A stretch of 64,000 nt of DNA, taken from Comamonadaceae bacterium (lineage in GTDB: Bacteria; Pseudomonadota; Gammaproteobacteria; Burkholderiales; Burkholderiaceae_C). Positions within the stretch are counted from its first letter, which is position 1. The number at the start of each line of letters is the position of its first letter. The position numbers were made by a program, and so were the translations under genes. The stretch lies in NCBI GenBank assembly GCA_947372745.1, contig CANBUY010000004.1, forward strand, positions 1 to 64,000, given 5' to 3'. Below the pieces are notes generated by a model. The model searched no databases, was not told the DNA's origin, and saw nothing but the letters and a program-made list of their open reading frames with translations. This document shows positions 8,777 through 17,213 of this stretch, in pieces.

Positions 8777-11206
8777 ATGTTCTCAGAAATTACCCAAGCC
8801 GGCTCGTCACAGGGCTCTCAAGACACCCCGCTCTTGCACAACCTCAACCCCGAGCAGCGCGCCGCTGTGACCTTGCCGGCCGAGCATGCCCTGATTTTGG
8901 CGGGGGCAGGCTCTGGTAAAACCCGCGTGCTCACCACCCGCATTGCCTGGTTGTTGCAAACGGGCCAAGTCTCGCCGGGCGGTATTTTGGCGGTCACCTT
9001 TACCAATAAGGCCGCCAAGGAAATGATGACGCGGCTGGGCAGCATGCTGCCGGTGAATGTGCACGGCATGTGGATTGGCACCTTTCACGGGCTGTGCAAC
9101 CGGTTTTTGCGGGCGCATTTCAAAATAGCGTCACTGCCGCAAAGCTTTCAGATTCTGGACACGCAAGACCAACTCTCCAGCATCAAGCGCTTGTACAAGC
9201 AGTTCAATATTGACGACGAGCGTTTTCCGGCCAAGCAAATGCAGTGGTTCATTGGCAGCTGCAAAGAAGACGGCCTGCGCGCCAGCGGCGTGGAAGTGCG
9301 CGACGATGAAACCCGTAAAAAAGTGGAGATTTACCAACTCTACGAAGAGCAATGCCAGCGCGAAGGCGTGGTCGATTTTGGCGAGCTGATGCTGCGTAGC
9401 TATGAGGTGTTGCGCGACAACGACCCCATTCGGGAGCATTACCAGCGGCGTTTTCGCCACATTCTCATTGACGAGTTTCAGGATACCAATAAGCTGCAAT
9501 ACGCCTGGATCAAGATGTTGGCCGGGACGGGGGCAGGCGGTTCGGTGGATGCCGGGTTTAACCCCACAGGCTGTGTGCTGGCGGTGGGTGATGACGATCA
9601 GAGCATTTACGCATTTCGCGGGGCCCGCGTGGGCAATATGGCCGACTTTGTGCAAGAGTTCAAAGTGCGCCATCAGATCAAGCTGGAAGAAAACTACCGC
9701 AGCGGCAGCAATATTCTCGACTCGGCCAACGAGCTGATCGCCCACAACAGCAAGCGCCTGGGCAAAAACCTGCGCACCAGCCAAGGCCCCGGCGAGCCGG
9801 TGCGCGTGTTTGAGGCCAGCAGCGACTTTGCCGAAGCGCAGTGGATGGTGGACGAGATGCGCCAACTCGTACGTGAAGACGTGCCGCGCAAAGAGATTGC
9901 CGTGCTGTACCGCTCCAACGCCCAAAGCCGGGTGATCGAGACGGCGCTGTTCAACGCGGCCGTGCCCTACAAGGTGTACGGCGGCCTGCGCTTTTTCGAG
10001 CGGGCTGAGATCAAAAATGCGCTGGCCTACCTGCGCCTGCTGGGCAACCCGCGTGATGACACCAGCTTTTTGCGGGCGGTCAATTTTCCCCCGCGGGGCA
10101 TTGGCTTGCGCAGCCTGGAGCAGTTGCAAGACGTGGCCCGCGCCACGGGCTGCTCCCTGAGTGATGCGGTCAGTGGGCTGGAGGGCAAAGTCGGCACCAA
10201 AATCGGCGCTTTTTTAGCGGGTGTTGACGTGCTGCGCGAGCAAACCCAGGGTATGAAACTGAGCGAAATTGTGGAGCGCATGTTGGCCCACAGTGGACTG
10301 ATCGCCCACTACCAAGCGGATCGCGAAGGCGCTGACCGCGTAGAAAATTTGGAAGAATTGGTGAACGCCGCTGAGAGTTTTGTGTCTCTGGAGAACTTTG
10401 GTCGTGATGCGGCCAAGCCCCTAGACGAGGAGGGCAACACGCTCACCCAATCGCCGGCCTCACAAGGGCTGGACTTCAGCCAGCCTATGGTGGACGAATT
10501 GGCGCCCGATGCTGATACCGGCGAAACCCTGTCGCCCTTGGTGGCCTTTTTGTCGCACGCAGCACTGGAAGCTGGCGACAACCAGGCGCAGGCTGGGCAA
10601 GATGCGATTCAACTCATGACGGTGCATTCCAGCAAGGGGCTGGAGTTTGACTGCGTGTTTATTACCGGCATAGAAGAAGGTTTGTTCCCGCACGAAAACT
10701 CGATGAACGACCGCGATGGGCTTGAAGAAGAGCGCCGCCTGATGTACGTGGCCATCACCCGCGCGCGCAAGCGCCTCTACTTGAGTCATTCGCAAACCCG
10801 CATGCTCCACGGGCAAACTCGCTACAACCTTAAAAGCCGGTTTTTTGACGAGCTGCCAGAGTCGGCGCTGAAGTGGATTACCCCCAAAAACTCCGGTTTT
10901 ACGCCGGGATTTGGCTCGGGCTATGCTTCAAATTCGGGAGCTGGTCAAGCTTACTCGGCGAGCTCTAGAGGCTCATTTGGTGCTGATTTATCAAAGTACA
11001 CTGCAGCGGCACCTGTGCCCGTGCAAAAAGCTGCCCCAGCGCATGGCCTGCGCTCTGGGATGAAGGTGTTTCATGCCAAGTTTGGCGAAGGTACCGTCTT
11101 GTCGCTGGAGGGCGTGGGGGATGACGCGAGAGCCCAGATCAACTTCCCGCGCCACGGCATCAAGTGGCTGGCCCTGAGCGTGGCCAAGCTCACGCCGCTG
11201 CCTTGA
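8777..11206 (+). CDS. uvrD: ATP-dependent DNA helicase, UvrD/PcrA family
   Basis: An 809-aa superfamily 1 3'-5' helicase for nucleotide excision and mismatch repair. Visible motifs are Walker A (AGAGSGKTR, 42-50), DEFQDTN (motif II, about 231), VGDDDQSIYAFRGA (motif III region, about 270), LEENYRS (motif IV), VHSSKGLEFD (motif V) and VAITRARKRLYL (motif VI). After about residue 715 a Gly/Ser-rich linker leads to a C-terminal tudor-like PcrA/UvrD domain (GMKVFHAKFGEGTV). The linker is partly encoded by a copy of the dispersed palindromic repeat (10929-10980). Length and motif set indicate an intact gene. Confidence 0.95.
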   Translation: MFSEITQAGSSQGSQDTPLLHNLNPEQRAAVTLPAEHALILAGAGSGKTRVLTTRIAWLLQTGQVSPGGILAVTFTNKAAKEMMTRLGSMLPVNVHGMWIGTFHGLCNRFLRAHFKIASLPQSFQILDTQDQLSSIKRLYKQFNIDDERFPAKQMQWFIGSCKEDGLRASGVEVRDDETRKKVEIYQLYEEQCQREGVVDFGELMLRSYEVLRDNDPIREHYQRRFRHILIDEFQDTNKLQYAWIKMLAGTGAGGSVDAGFNPTGCVLAVGDDDQSIYAFRGARVGNMADFVQEFKVRHQIKLEENYRSGSNILDSANELIAHNSKRLGKNLRTSQGPGEPVRVFEASSDFAEAQWMVDEMRQLVREDVPRKEIAVLYRSNAQSRVIETALFNAAVPYKVYGGLRFFERAEIKNALAYLRLLGNPRDDTSFLRAVNFPPRGIGLRSLEQLQDVARATGCSLSDAVSGLEGKVGTKIGAFLAGVDVLREQTQGMKLSEIVERMLAHSGLIAHYQADREGADRVENLEELVNAAESFVSLENFGRDAAKPLDEEGNTLTQSPASQGLDFSQPMVDELAPDADTGETLSPLVAFLSHAALEAGDNQAQAGQDAIQLMTVHSSKGLEFDCVFITGIEEGLFPHENSMNDRDGLEEERRLMYVAITRARKRLYLSHSQTRMLHGQTRYNLKSRFFDELPESALKWITPKNSGFTPGFGSGYASNSGAGQAYSASSRGSFGADLSKYTAAAPVPVQKAAPAHGLRSGMKVFHAKFGEGTVLSLEGVGDDARAQINFPRHGIKWLALSVAKLTPLP
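10929..10980 (+). repeat. Dispersed ~42-nt repeat inside uvrD linker
   Basis: The core (10939-10980) starts AGCTGGTCAAGC, then 14 variable bases, then CTAGAGGCT and CATTTGG. The same 12 + 14 + 9 + 7 layout is seen at 31979, 53893 and 63280. It matches the livK copy at 32 of 42 positions without gaps. It is translated in frame as part of the Ser/Gly-rich linker between the helicase core and the C-terminal domain. Confidence 0.65.
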
Positions 11207-11214
11207 GCGTATCT

Positions 11215-12141
11215 TTAAACCAAAGCGGCGCTTGAACCGGACTTAACGCCGGCTTTCTTGCGGCGAACCAAGGTCATGCCGGCCAGACCAAGCCCAATCA
11301 GTGCCAAGCTGCCGGGTTCAGGAACGTTCGTGGCGGTGGTGCCTGCAGTACACAAAGCGTTTGACCCTGGCGTGCAAACTGAAAAGTTGGCGATGAAGGC
11401 GGCGCTGTCAAGATTGTGGTCGTTGACATCGCCAACCTCAAATAGCAAGGTGTGCTGACCGGCTAACAGCAGGGGTGAAATGGTCGTTAAGCCTGAAATC
11501 AAACCATGCTCACCAGCAAAGACAGAATTAATATCAAGAGTTGTGAGTTGGCTGACGAAAGACGTAGCGACCTGAACTGGGTTGTTGAATGCATCGTAAG
11601 TGATTTGATCGGTGGTGCCATCAAGGAACACCAAAAAAGCATCGGTGTAGTTGCTGACATACTTTGGATACTCCACAGAGCCAAAAATAAAGTCAAATTT
11701 CACGGCACTCGCGCTTGCCAGCGTAAAGGTCAGCGCCAATCGAGCCACATCGAAGGAGTTTGAAAAGTTGGCTATCTTCCCTGGGGCATAGCTGTTGAAT
11801 TCCGACGTACTGCTAGCGCCTGTGTTGGTGCTTGGAAAGTCGCCACTAAGGGACGGCGCGGGTGTCTGACTGACCAAACCAGTTGACAACACCACCCCGT
11901 TGCCAATGGTGACGGGGTTTTGGTTAAATCCGGTGTAGGTGCCAAACTGAGTGGCCGCACCGTTGGTCGCACTAACTGAGTCGATCGTTAGCCCGGTGCC
12001 ACCCAAGGCCGTGGCCAGCGCCGAGCTACTCGTTGTCTGGGTGACAACAAGGGCCGCGCTTGCAGCGCAGGCTGTCAGTGCCAAGGCGGTCACCGCCAGA
12101 TATTGGCTCAGTTTTTTGGTTTGTATATGGATACTCATCAT
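11215..12141 (-). CDS. PEP-CTERM protein with choice-of-anchor L-like domain
   Basis: A 308-aa exported protein. It has a signal peptide ending near AASA (about residue 30), a domain with GNGVVLSTG, FDFIFGSVEYPKY and LDSAAFIANF that I recognise as choice-of-anchor L, and a C-terminal sorting signal: VPEPGSLALIGLGLAGM followed by VRRKK. Such proteins are cleaved and anchored by an exosortase, usually linked to exopolysaccharide-producing cells; no exosortase gene lies in this window. AGGG precedes the ATG at 12141; the second ATG (12138) is an equal alternative. The gene follows the alkaline phosphatase gene, with a strong terminator hairpin only 20 bp before its start, so its expression probably depends on read-through or on a promoter in the 120-bp gap. 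Confidence 0.85.
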   Translation of the reverse strand: MMSIHIQTKKLSQYLAVTALALTACAASAALVVTQTTSSSALATALGGTGLTIDSVSATNGAATQFGTYTGFNQNPVTIGNGVVLSTGLVSQTPAPSLSGDFPSTNTGASSTSEFNSYAPGKIANFSNSFDVARLALTFTLASASAVKFDFIFGSVEYPKYVSNYTDAFLVFLDGTTDQITYDAFNNPVQVATSFVSQLTTLDINSVFAGEHGLISGLTTISPLLLAGQHTLLFEVGDVNDHNLDSAAFIANFSVCTPGSNALCTAGTTATNVPEPGSLALIGLGLAGMTLVRRKKAGVKSGSSAALV

Positions 12142-12161
12142 TTTTTACCCTGTGTTAAATT

Positions 12162-12199
12162 AAAAAATGAGCAGGCTTATCTATGGATTAGCCTGCTCA
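12162..12199 (-). terminator. Terminator or attenuator between phosphatase and PEP-CTERM genes
   Basis: On the minus strand TGAGCAGGCT and AGCCTGCTCA form a perfect 10-bp stem (12190-12199 with 12168-12177) around a 12-nt loop, followed by six T (12167-12162). This is a textbook intrinsic terminator for the alkaline phosphatase message. The next gene on the same strand starts only 20 bp beyond, leaving no room for a promoter after the hairpin, so it may act as a partial terminator. Confidence 0.85.
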
Positions 12200-12261
12200 T
12201 TGTTAATTCAGCACCATTCGTGCCAGAGTAAAAAAATATAATTAAATCAATTACTTACGCC

Positions 12262-14316
12262 CTATTTAGTTCTTTTTGTTGGCGCATTTGTAAAGAATTT
12301 CGACAAGCCTTCAGGCACCACGGCGCCATTAACAGCCGCTTGGGCCAGTTTGAAAAACACGTCGGTGTTGTCCAGCACGCCGGTGAAGGCCCATGACCCT
12401 GGTCCGAAGGCAGACAGGGGAATGTCGGTGGCGGTGTGCACCGCACTGTCACCTGGCACTTGGCCGGTCACTAAAAACTTGCCAGCTTCATCGCGGCTCA
12501 ACGGGCCTGCGGGGTAGGCTGACAAAGGCGCTGTTTTGACAAAGGGCTGCTGGCTGTCCTGCATGGGCAGACCATTGGTGCGCCAGTCCTCAAAACGGTC
12601 GCTGTTAGCGCCATAACCCACCAGCAAGCGGTTGTCGATGTCGGTGGTTTCAGGGTAGCCATCTGCAGACATGCGGTATTTGGGGAAACCCGCTTTTTCG
12701 TAAACGCCCACCACCTTGTCGCGCACATTGGCCGAGCCACCGTCGCGCACCAGTTCTTGCAGTCGGGCATCGCTAACGGTCGAGCCACCAATCAAGGCCA
12801 CGCCTGAGCACTCATGGTCGGCGGTCACGATCACGAGCGTGTCGCCACGCTGGCGGGCAAAGTCTTGCACCACCTTGATGGCGCGGTCAAATTCAATGGT
12901 GTCGAGCATCCAGCGCTCGGTGTCCATGTTGTGGGCTTGCTTGTCGATTGAGGCGCCTTCAACCATCAGCACAAAGCCTTTTTTCTGTTTCTCCAACACG
13001 GCGAGCGCTTTGCGGGTCATCTCGTCGAGCATGGGTTGGTCGGGGAAGCCGTAGTCGTCCACCACGCGGCCGTTGATGCCGCTCAGCTTGCTTCGCCTGC
13101 CGTCCATCTTGTCGAGGGCGACGTTCATGTTGGCATGGGCAAAGAGTCCGAGCAAACGGTCTGTTTTAAGCGGGTCAATGGCGTCCATCGCGGTTTTGTC
13201 GGCTGCGTAGGCAAAGCCCGAGGCTTTGAAGTCACCCAGCAGGTCGCGGTCTTTGTCAATTTTTCCGGGTGCTGCACCCCAACGTTTAACGATGTCGCCC
13301 GTATGCGCATCGGTCTCTGAAAACGCGTAATCGGTCTTGTCACCCCGCGCGGAGCCGGGTACGCTGGCGGGTAAAAACCATTTGCGTCCGCCGCCCATCA
13401 AGACTGACAAGCCAGTGAGGCCCCGGTCGTCAAGGTATTGGTCAACGATGCCGGTGCCCGCACCGCGATTGCTGGCGTGCACGGCGTTACCTGCTGGGGT
13501 GGCGTCAAACACATCGGCGGTGGTGACCAGACCCAAAGCTTTACCTTGGGTGCGGTGCAGGTACTCGCTCAGGTATTCAATGCGGGGGTTATCAAACGGG
13601 TCGGAGGTGTCGTCGGGGAACACGCCTTCTTCGTTGTTGTTGTTTTTGTTGCCCGAGACATAGGCGGTCATACCAGGCGCCGAATCGGTCACCACCGAAT
13701 TGAGTGACGCGGTTTTGACCATGCCCGTGACCGGGAAGGTGTCCATCGCCAAAGGCGTGATGACTTTGCCCTGGGCATAGCCACCGGCCACGATGCGCGC
13801 CGCCGTGCGCTGGGCAGCACCCATGCCATCACCCAGCAAGATCACGATGTTTTTGATCTTCTGACCACCGGCGACCAAGGGAACGATTTCGAAGTTTCCT
13901 TTTGCAGTGACGGTCTGGCCATCACTTTGCACACCCGTCACGCTGAAGGTGTGAAGACCAGCCTTGGCGACGCTGAAGGCGCGAACGGTAGCAATCGTGG
14001 CATTTTTGGGGACAGAGGCCAGACAAGCCACCGCACAACTGCGCAGGGCAGGGGTCAGCGCAAGGGGTTTGCCATCCAGCAAAAATTGGGCGCTGGTGAT
14101 GGTTTTGCTGGCATCGTCCGGTCGCAGTGTGGCTTGCAGGTCAAATCGCTGGCCTGGCAAAAAACGGGCAATCACCGGCGCAGCTTGTCCACTGGTGAAT
14201 AACTCACTGGGTGGCGTCAGTCGGCTCACTGCGGGGCTTGCCTCGGCATGGGTGATGGCCAGACTCGCTAGGGCAACAGTGCTCAGGGCGAATGTTTTAA
14301 AGTTTAAAAATTTCAT
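12262..14316 (-). CDS. Secreted alkaline phosphatase
   Basis: A 684-aa alkaline phosphatase releasing phosphate from organic esters outside the cytoplasm. A signal peptide ends at AEA (about 26). An N-terminal Ig-like extension (about 35-145) precedes the catalytic domain. Metal and nucleophile motifs are visible: LLGDGMGAA (D163) and TDSAPGMTAY with Ser212 as nucleophile, DADVFDATPAGNAVHAS-like region (VTTADVFDATPAG), and TADHECSG near 495. It is longer than E. coli PhoA (471 aa) because of the extension and insertions. It lies 20 bp behind another secreted-protein gene whose promoter carries a Pho-box-like repeat, consistent with phosphate-starvation induction. Confidence 0.9.
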   Translation of the reverse strand: MKFLNFKTFALSTVALASLAITHAEASPAVSRLTPPSELFTSGQAAPVIARFLPGQRFDLQATLRPDDASKTITSAQFLLDGKPLALTPALRSCAVACLASVPKNATIATVRAFSVAKAGLHTFSVTGVQSDGQTVTAKGNFEIVPLVAGGQKIKNIVILLGDGMGAAQRTAARIVAGGYAQGKVITPLAMDTFPVTGMVKTASLNSVVTDSAPGMTAYVSGNKNNNNEEGVFPDDTSDPFDNPRIEYLSEYLHRTQGKALGLVTTADVFDATPAGNAVHASNRGAGTGIVDQYLDDRGLTGLSVLMGGGRKWFLPASVPGSARGDKTDYAFSETDAHTGDIVKRWGAAPGKIDKDRDLLGDFKASGFAYAADKTAMDAIDPLKTDRLLGLFAHANMNVALDKMDGRRSKLSGINGRVVDDYGFPDQPMLDEMTRKALAVLEKQKKGFVLMVEGASIDKQAHNMDTERWMLDTIEFDRAIKVVQDFARQRGDTLVIVTADHECSGVALIGGSTVSDARLQELVRDGGSANVRDKVVGVYEKAGFPKYRMSADGYPETTDIDNRLLVGYGANSDRFEDWRTNGLPMQDSQQPFVKTAPLSAYPAGPLSRDEAGKFLVTGQVPGDSAVHTATDIPLSAFGPGSWAFTGVLDNTDVFFKLAQAAVNGAVVPEGLSKFFTNAPTKRTK

Positions 14317-14336
14317 ATTTTTCCAGGAAGAATGGT

Positions 14337-14915
14337 TTAGTGCCGGTGTTGCAGGCTATGCAGGTAGCCGGTCAACTCAAATGCATTCATGTTGCGGGCC
14401 GCGCTCTCATCAAGTTGCAGGTGCACCCAGGTCACCCGTCCATCGGCGGCTTCTTGGCGGTTGACATGCAATTGCCCATTGACTGATACCAGGCCGCGAA
14501 CATGGGGCACCGCCCAGTCTGATTGGCTGGCATCCAGGTAAACCGTGACGGTTGAGGCGGGCAGGTCGTCCGCGTCGCCATCGGCGTGCTCGCTCATTTG
14601 CACAGGCCGGGGTGCCAACATAAAGCGCCCAGGGGTAGGGATTTCATGCTGCACCATGTAGCCGGTCAGACGCACCGTTTCGCCATCGGACTGGCGCAGG
14701 GTGTCGCTAATTTCCAACCCTGTAGGGCCGACAGGGTTGCGAAAAAATTGACGAAAACGTAGTTCGCTGACCGCTCGCGTGCTGCTGGGGGCTGGGACCT
14801 GAGCCGGTGCTGTCCCCAGCCAAAAAGCGGCTGTGGTCGCCAGAATCAAGCGAAGGGGGGTGCTGATCGCCGATTTTTTAGCGAGATCTGGAAGTAATAA
14901 AGAAGGGAGGTTCAT
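14337..14915 (-). CDS. Putative secreted protein upstream of alkaline phosphatase
   Basis: A 192-aa protein of unknown function. An N-terminal hydrophobic segment (about 13-33, ending AQVPAPSS) suggests export. The middle contains VRLTGYMVQHE, GRFMLAPRPVQM and a DGDADDLP acidic stretch, loosely reminiscent of DUF3299-type proteins but without their cysteines, so I leave it unassigned. The start is set at ATG 14915 rather than 14951 because a candidate -10 box (14949-14954) would put transcription start downstream of 14951. It is 20 bp upstream of the phosphatase gene, so the two probably share a transcript and a phosphate-related role. Confidence 0.7.
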   Translation of the reverse strand: MNLPSLLLPDLAKKSAISTPLRLILATTAAFWLGTAPAQVPAPSSTRAVSELRFRQFFRNPVGPTGLEISDTLRQSDGETVRLTGYMVQHEIPTPGRFMLAPRPVQMSEHADGDADDLPASTVTVYLDASQSDWAVPHVRGLVSVNGQLHVNRQEAADGRVTWVHLQLDESAARNMNAFELTGYLHSLQHRH

Positions 14916-14948
14916 AGCAGGAAGCCAGTGTTGATAACTGACGTCCAG

Positions 14949-14980
14949 CATATAAAACTACTGTGACATGGCTGTGACAC
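14949..14980 (-). promoter_or_regulatory. Candidate Pho box and -10 element
   Basis: On the minus strand TGTCA occurs twice with a 6-nt spacer (14975-14979 and 14964-14968), giving GTGTCACAGCCATGTCAC. This is the 11-bp periodic layout of PhoB boxes (TGTCA-N6-TGTCA) in the orientation expected for the minus-strand operon. Eight bases further comes TATATG (14949-14954) as a possible -10. The site is directly upstream of the secreted protein-alkaline phosphatase operon, which fits the biology. Confidence 0.7.
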
Positions 14981-15104
14981 AAGCCCGTTGCCGCGAGACT
15001 TTCGCCATCACTGCGAGCCCTCACCCCGCCACTGCGCGCCCTTAACCGTCACTGTGAGCGCAGCGCGGCAGTCCATGCCTTCCCGGCCTCAAAATGGAAG
15101 GCTG

Positions 15105-15884
15105 TTAAGGCTTTGCCTCGGGCGGTGGCCCGAAGGTGTCGCAAAAGGTGAAGTAAAGCGAGGTGAAAAACATCGCCGCCATCACCAGCATCACGGGAAA
15201 CAAAACGTCTCCAGCAAGCCCCGGGTTGCCGATCAGACCGCCCACCGTCATCACCGCCACCACAATCAGCACCAGCACCGATAGCCACATCAGTCCAAAA
15301 ACTGCAAAGGCGCCAAAATTACGAAAACAGGCCACGATGCTGAAAAACAGGCTTTTGATGGGGCTCATGCCGTGCCAGTGCACCAAGGCGGGCGCATGCC
15401 AGAACATCAAGGACAAGGGCAGGTGCAAGCCAATAAAAACCCACATGGCCGCCTGAAAATTACCATCCATCATGACCTCGCGTGTGGGCGTGGCGCCGCC
15501 CAGGTAAACCCGTGCAAAGTCACCGCCGTCCACCAAATAGGACACCCCCATCGCCATCAAAAAGCTTGCGGCATAAAGTCCCCCCAGCACCAGCATGGAT
15601 CGGGTCTGGGCTTTGCTGGCACGAAACGCGGTGAGCAAAATAAGTGGCATGGGGAATCGACCCTCATCGGCTTCGCGGGCTGCCGCCATCAGACCCAAGG
15701 TGGAGGCGGGCAGCAGCATCATGGCAAACACAAATCCAATGTAGGGGATTTGGCTGGCAATGGTCATGATCGCCATGAACATGAAAAACAAACCAGCCAA
15801 AGCCAAAGGTTGCCTGATGAAGGTCCGCATGCCTTGCTTGACCCAAACGGTGCCGGTTTTGGGGGTAACCAGGTTTAATTGCAT
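15105..15884 (-). CDS. BPSS1780-family membrane protein
   Basis: A 259-aa integral membrane protein with about six hydrophobic segments (roughly 28-48, 52-72, 98-118, 145-165, 190-212 and 220-245). The start (MQLNLVTPKTGTVWVKQGMR) and the IPYIGFVFAMMLLPASTLGL block are typical of the BPSS1780 family, found in Burkholderiales and of unknown function. It is 2 bp downstream of the homoserine kinase gene in the DUF2782-thrB-BPSS1780 arrangement, a conserved neighbourhood beside polA in this group as I recall. Confidence 0.8.
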   Translation of the reverse strand: MQLNLVTPKTGTVWVKQGMRTFIRQPLALAGLFFMFMAIMTIASQIPYIGFVFAMMLLPASTLGLMAAAREADEGRFPMPLILLTAFRASKAQTRSMLVLGGLYAASFLMAMGVSYLVDGGDFARVYLGGATPTREVMMDGNFQAAMWVFIGLHLPLSLMFWHAPALVHWHGMSPIKSLFFSIVACFRNFGAFAVFGLMWLSVLVLIVVAVMTVGGLIGNPGLAGDVLFPVMLVMAAMFFTSLYFTFCDTFGPPPEAKP

Positions 15885-15886
15885 AG

Positions 15887-16876
15887 TCAGATCGCTAAAG
15901 CGCTCATTGAAAAAGGAGAGAGGGCGCGTTGATGCAGTACGCGTTCAAAGTGACTTGGATCATGCGCTTTCAGGACGCTGGCTTCACGGGGAAGGTAGTA
16001 ATCCCACAATCGCGATACCCAAAATCGCAAAGCGCCCGCGCGCAGCATGGCCGGTAACAACTCGCGCTCAGTGGCTTCAAGGGGGCGAATCGCGGTGTAA
16101 GCCGCCATGAATTGCTCAAAACGCTCGGTGTTGTGGCTGCCGGTCTCCAGGTTGATGCACCAGTCGTTCAGGGTCACAGCAATATCAAACAGCCAGGTGT
16201 CCACGCCCGCAAAGTAAAAATCAAAGAAGCCGGTGAGCTCAGGTTTTCCGTCCTGGGTGTCAAACATCACGTTGTCGCGAAACAGGTCGGCGTGAATCGG
16301 GCCACGGGGCAGGGCTGCGTAACTTGACGACTCTGCCGTGTGGTTTTGGTAGGCTAATTCGCTACCGATCAAAGCCGCTTGATCGGTCGTGAGGTGGGGC
16401 AGCACCACTGGAATGGTGTCGTTCCACCAGTCCAGGCCACGCAAATTGGGCTGCGACAGCTCAAAGTCGGCACCTGCCAGATGCATTTGGGCCAGCGTGC
16501 GGCCGACGGCGGCACAGTGTTCTGCTGTTGGGTTGAGCTCGCTTTGGCCGCGTAACTTGTTGACCACGGCGGCTGGTTTGCCTTTGAGCTCAAACACCAG
16601 CTCGCCTTTGGCATTGGCCGTGGGGTCGGGCACCGGAATGCCCCGCTGGGCCAAGTGCTTCATCAAACGCAGGTAAAAAGGCAGTTGCTCGAAGGTGAGA
16701 CGCTCAAACAAGGTCAGCACATAGTCGTGTTGAATTTCATCTTGAACCGTGCTGACGAAATAATTGGTGTTTTCAATGCCGCCAGAGCAGCCCTTGATTG
16801 ATTTCAGTTCGCCCAATTTGAGTTGACGCATCAGCGCCCGTGCCTCTTTGGAGGAGACTTCTGTATAAACCGCCAT
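15887..16876 (-). CDS. thrB: Homoserine kinase, type II (ThrB, aminoglycoside-phosphotransferase fold)
   Basis: A 329-aa cytoplasmic enzyme phosphorylating L-homoserine in threonine synthesis. It belongs to the APH/choline-kinase-like type found in Pseudomonas and Burkholderiales, not the GHMP type of E. coli. Visible features are IKGCSGGIENTNYFV near residue 27 (nucleotide-binding loop), PIHADLFRDNVMFD (about 195, catalytic HxDxxxxN) and GFFDFYFAGVDTWLFDIA (about 220, metal-binding D). The MAVYTEVSS start and length match the family. It sits 3 bp after the DUF2782 gene. Confidence 0.93.
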   Translation of the reverse strand: MAVYTEVSSKEARALMRQLKLGELKSIKGCSGGIENTNYFVSTVQDEIQHDYVLTLFERLTFEQLPFYLRLMKHLAQRGIPVPDPTANAKGELVFELKGKPAAVVNKLRGQSELNPTAEHCAAVGRTLAQMHLAGADFELSQPNLRGLDWWNDTIPVVLPHLTTDQAALIGSELAYQNHTAESSSYAALPRGPIHADLFRDNVMFDTQDGKPELTGFFDFYFAGVDTWLFDIAVTLNDWCINLETGSHNTERFEQFMAAYTAIRPLEATERELLPAMLRAGALRFWVSRLWDYYLPREASVLKAHDPSHFERVLHQRALSPFSMSALAI

Positions 16877-16879
16877 GAA

Positions 16880-17161
16880 TTAAAAGCCCAAAATTTTCCA
16901 GCTGCGCTCACCAGTGGTGGGCTGAATTTGATAAGCCGGCATGCCCCCTTTGGGCGTGACGTCGATGGTTTTGGTCTCGCCGCCAATGCGAAGTTCGTCA
17001 ATTTTGGCGCCTGAATCTTCTACGTGAAGGCGTTCAGCGCGCTTCTCGATGCCGCCTGTGGTGGCAGACACCGGCTGGGTTTGGAGGCTGGCAGCGGGTG
17101 CCTGCGCCCAGCCAATGCTGGTGCAGGAAATGAAAATGGGGAAAAGGAAGGCTAAGCGCAT
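16880..17161 (-). CDS. DUF2782 family protein
   Basis: A 93-aa small exported protein. The ATG at 17161 gives MRLAFLFPIFISCTSIGWAQ, a signal peptide ending at AQA; an upstream in-frame start at 17239 would overlap polA and is rejected. The conserved part reads RLHVEDSGAKIDELRIGG and PAYQIQPTTGERSWKILGF, typical of DUF2782 proteins encoded next to polA and thrB in betaproteobacteria. Function unknown. It is divergent from polA across 52 bp. Confidence 0.8.
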   Translation of the reverse strand: MRLAFLFPIFISCTSIGWAQAPAASLQTQPVSATTGGIEKRAERLHVEDSGAKIDELRIGGETKTIDVTPKGGMPAYQIQPTTGERSWKILGF

Positions 17162-17213
17162 ATTGAGATTGTAGAACCACGGACACCGGTGCCGTCGCAG
17201 GCAAAATAGACCC

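Noticed and set aside
9131-10129. 332-aa open frame opposite uvrD
   Set aside because: Antisense to the well-supported helicase gene; no recognisable domain.
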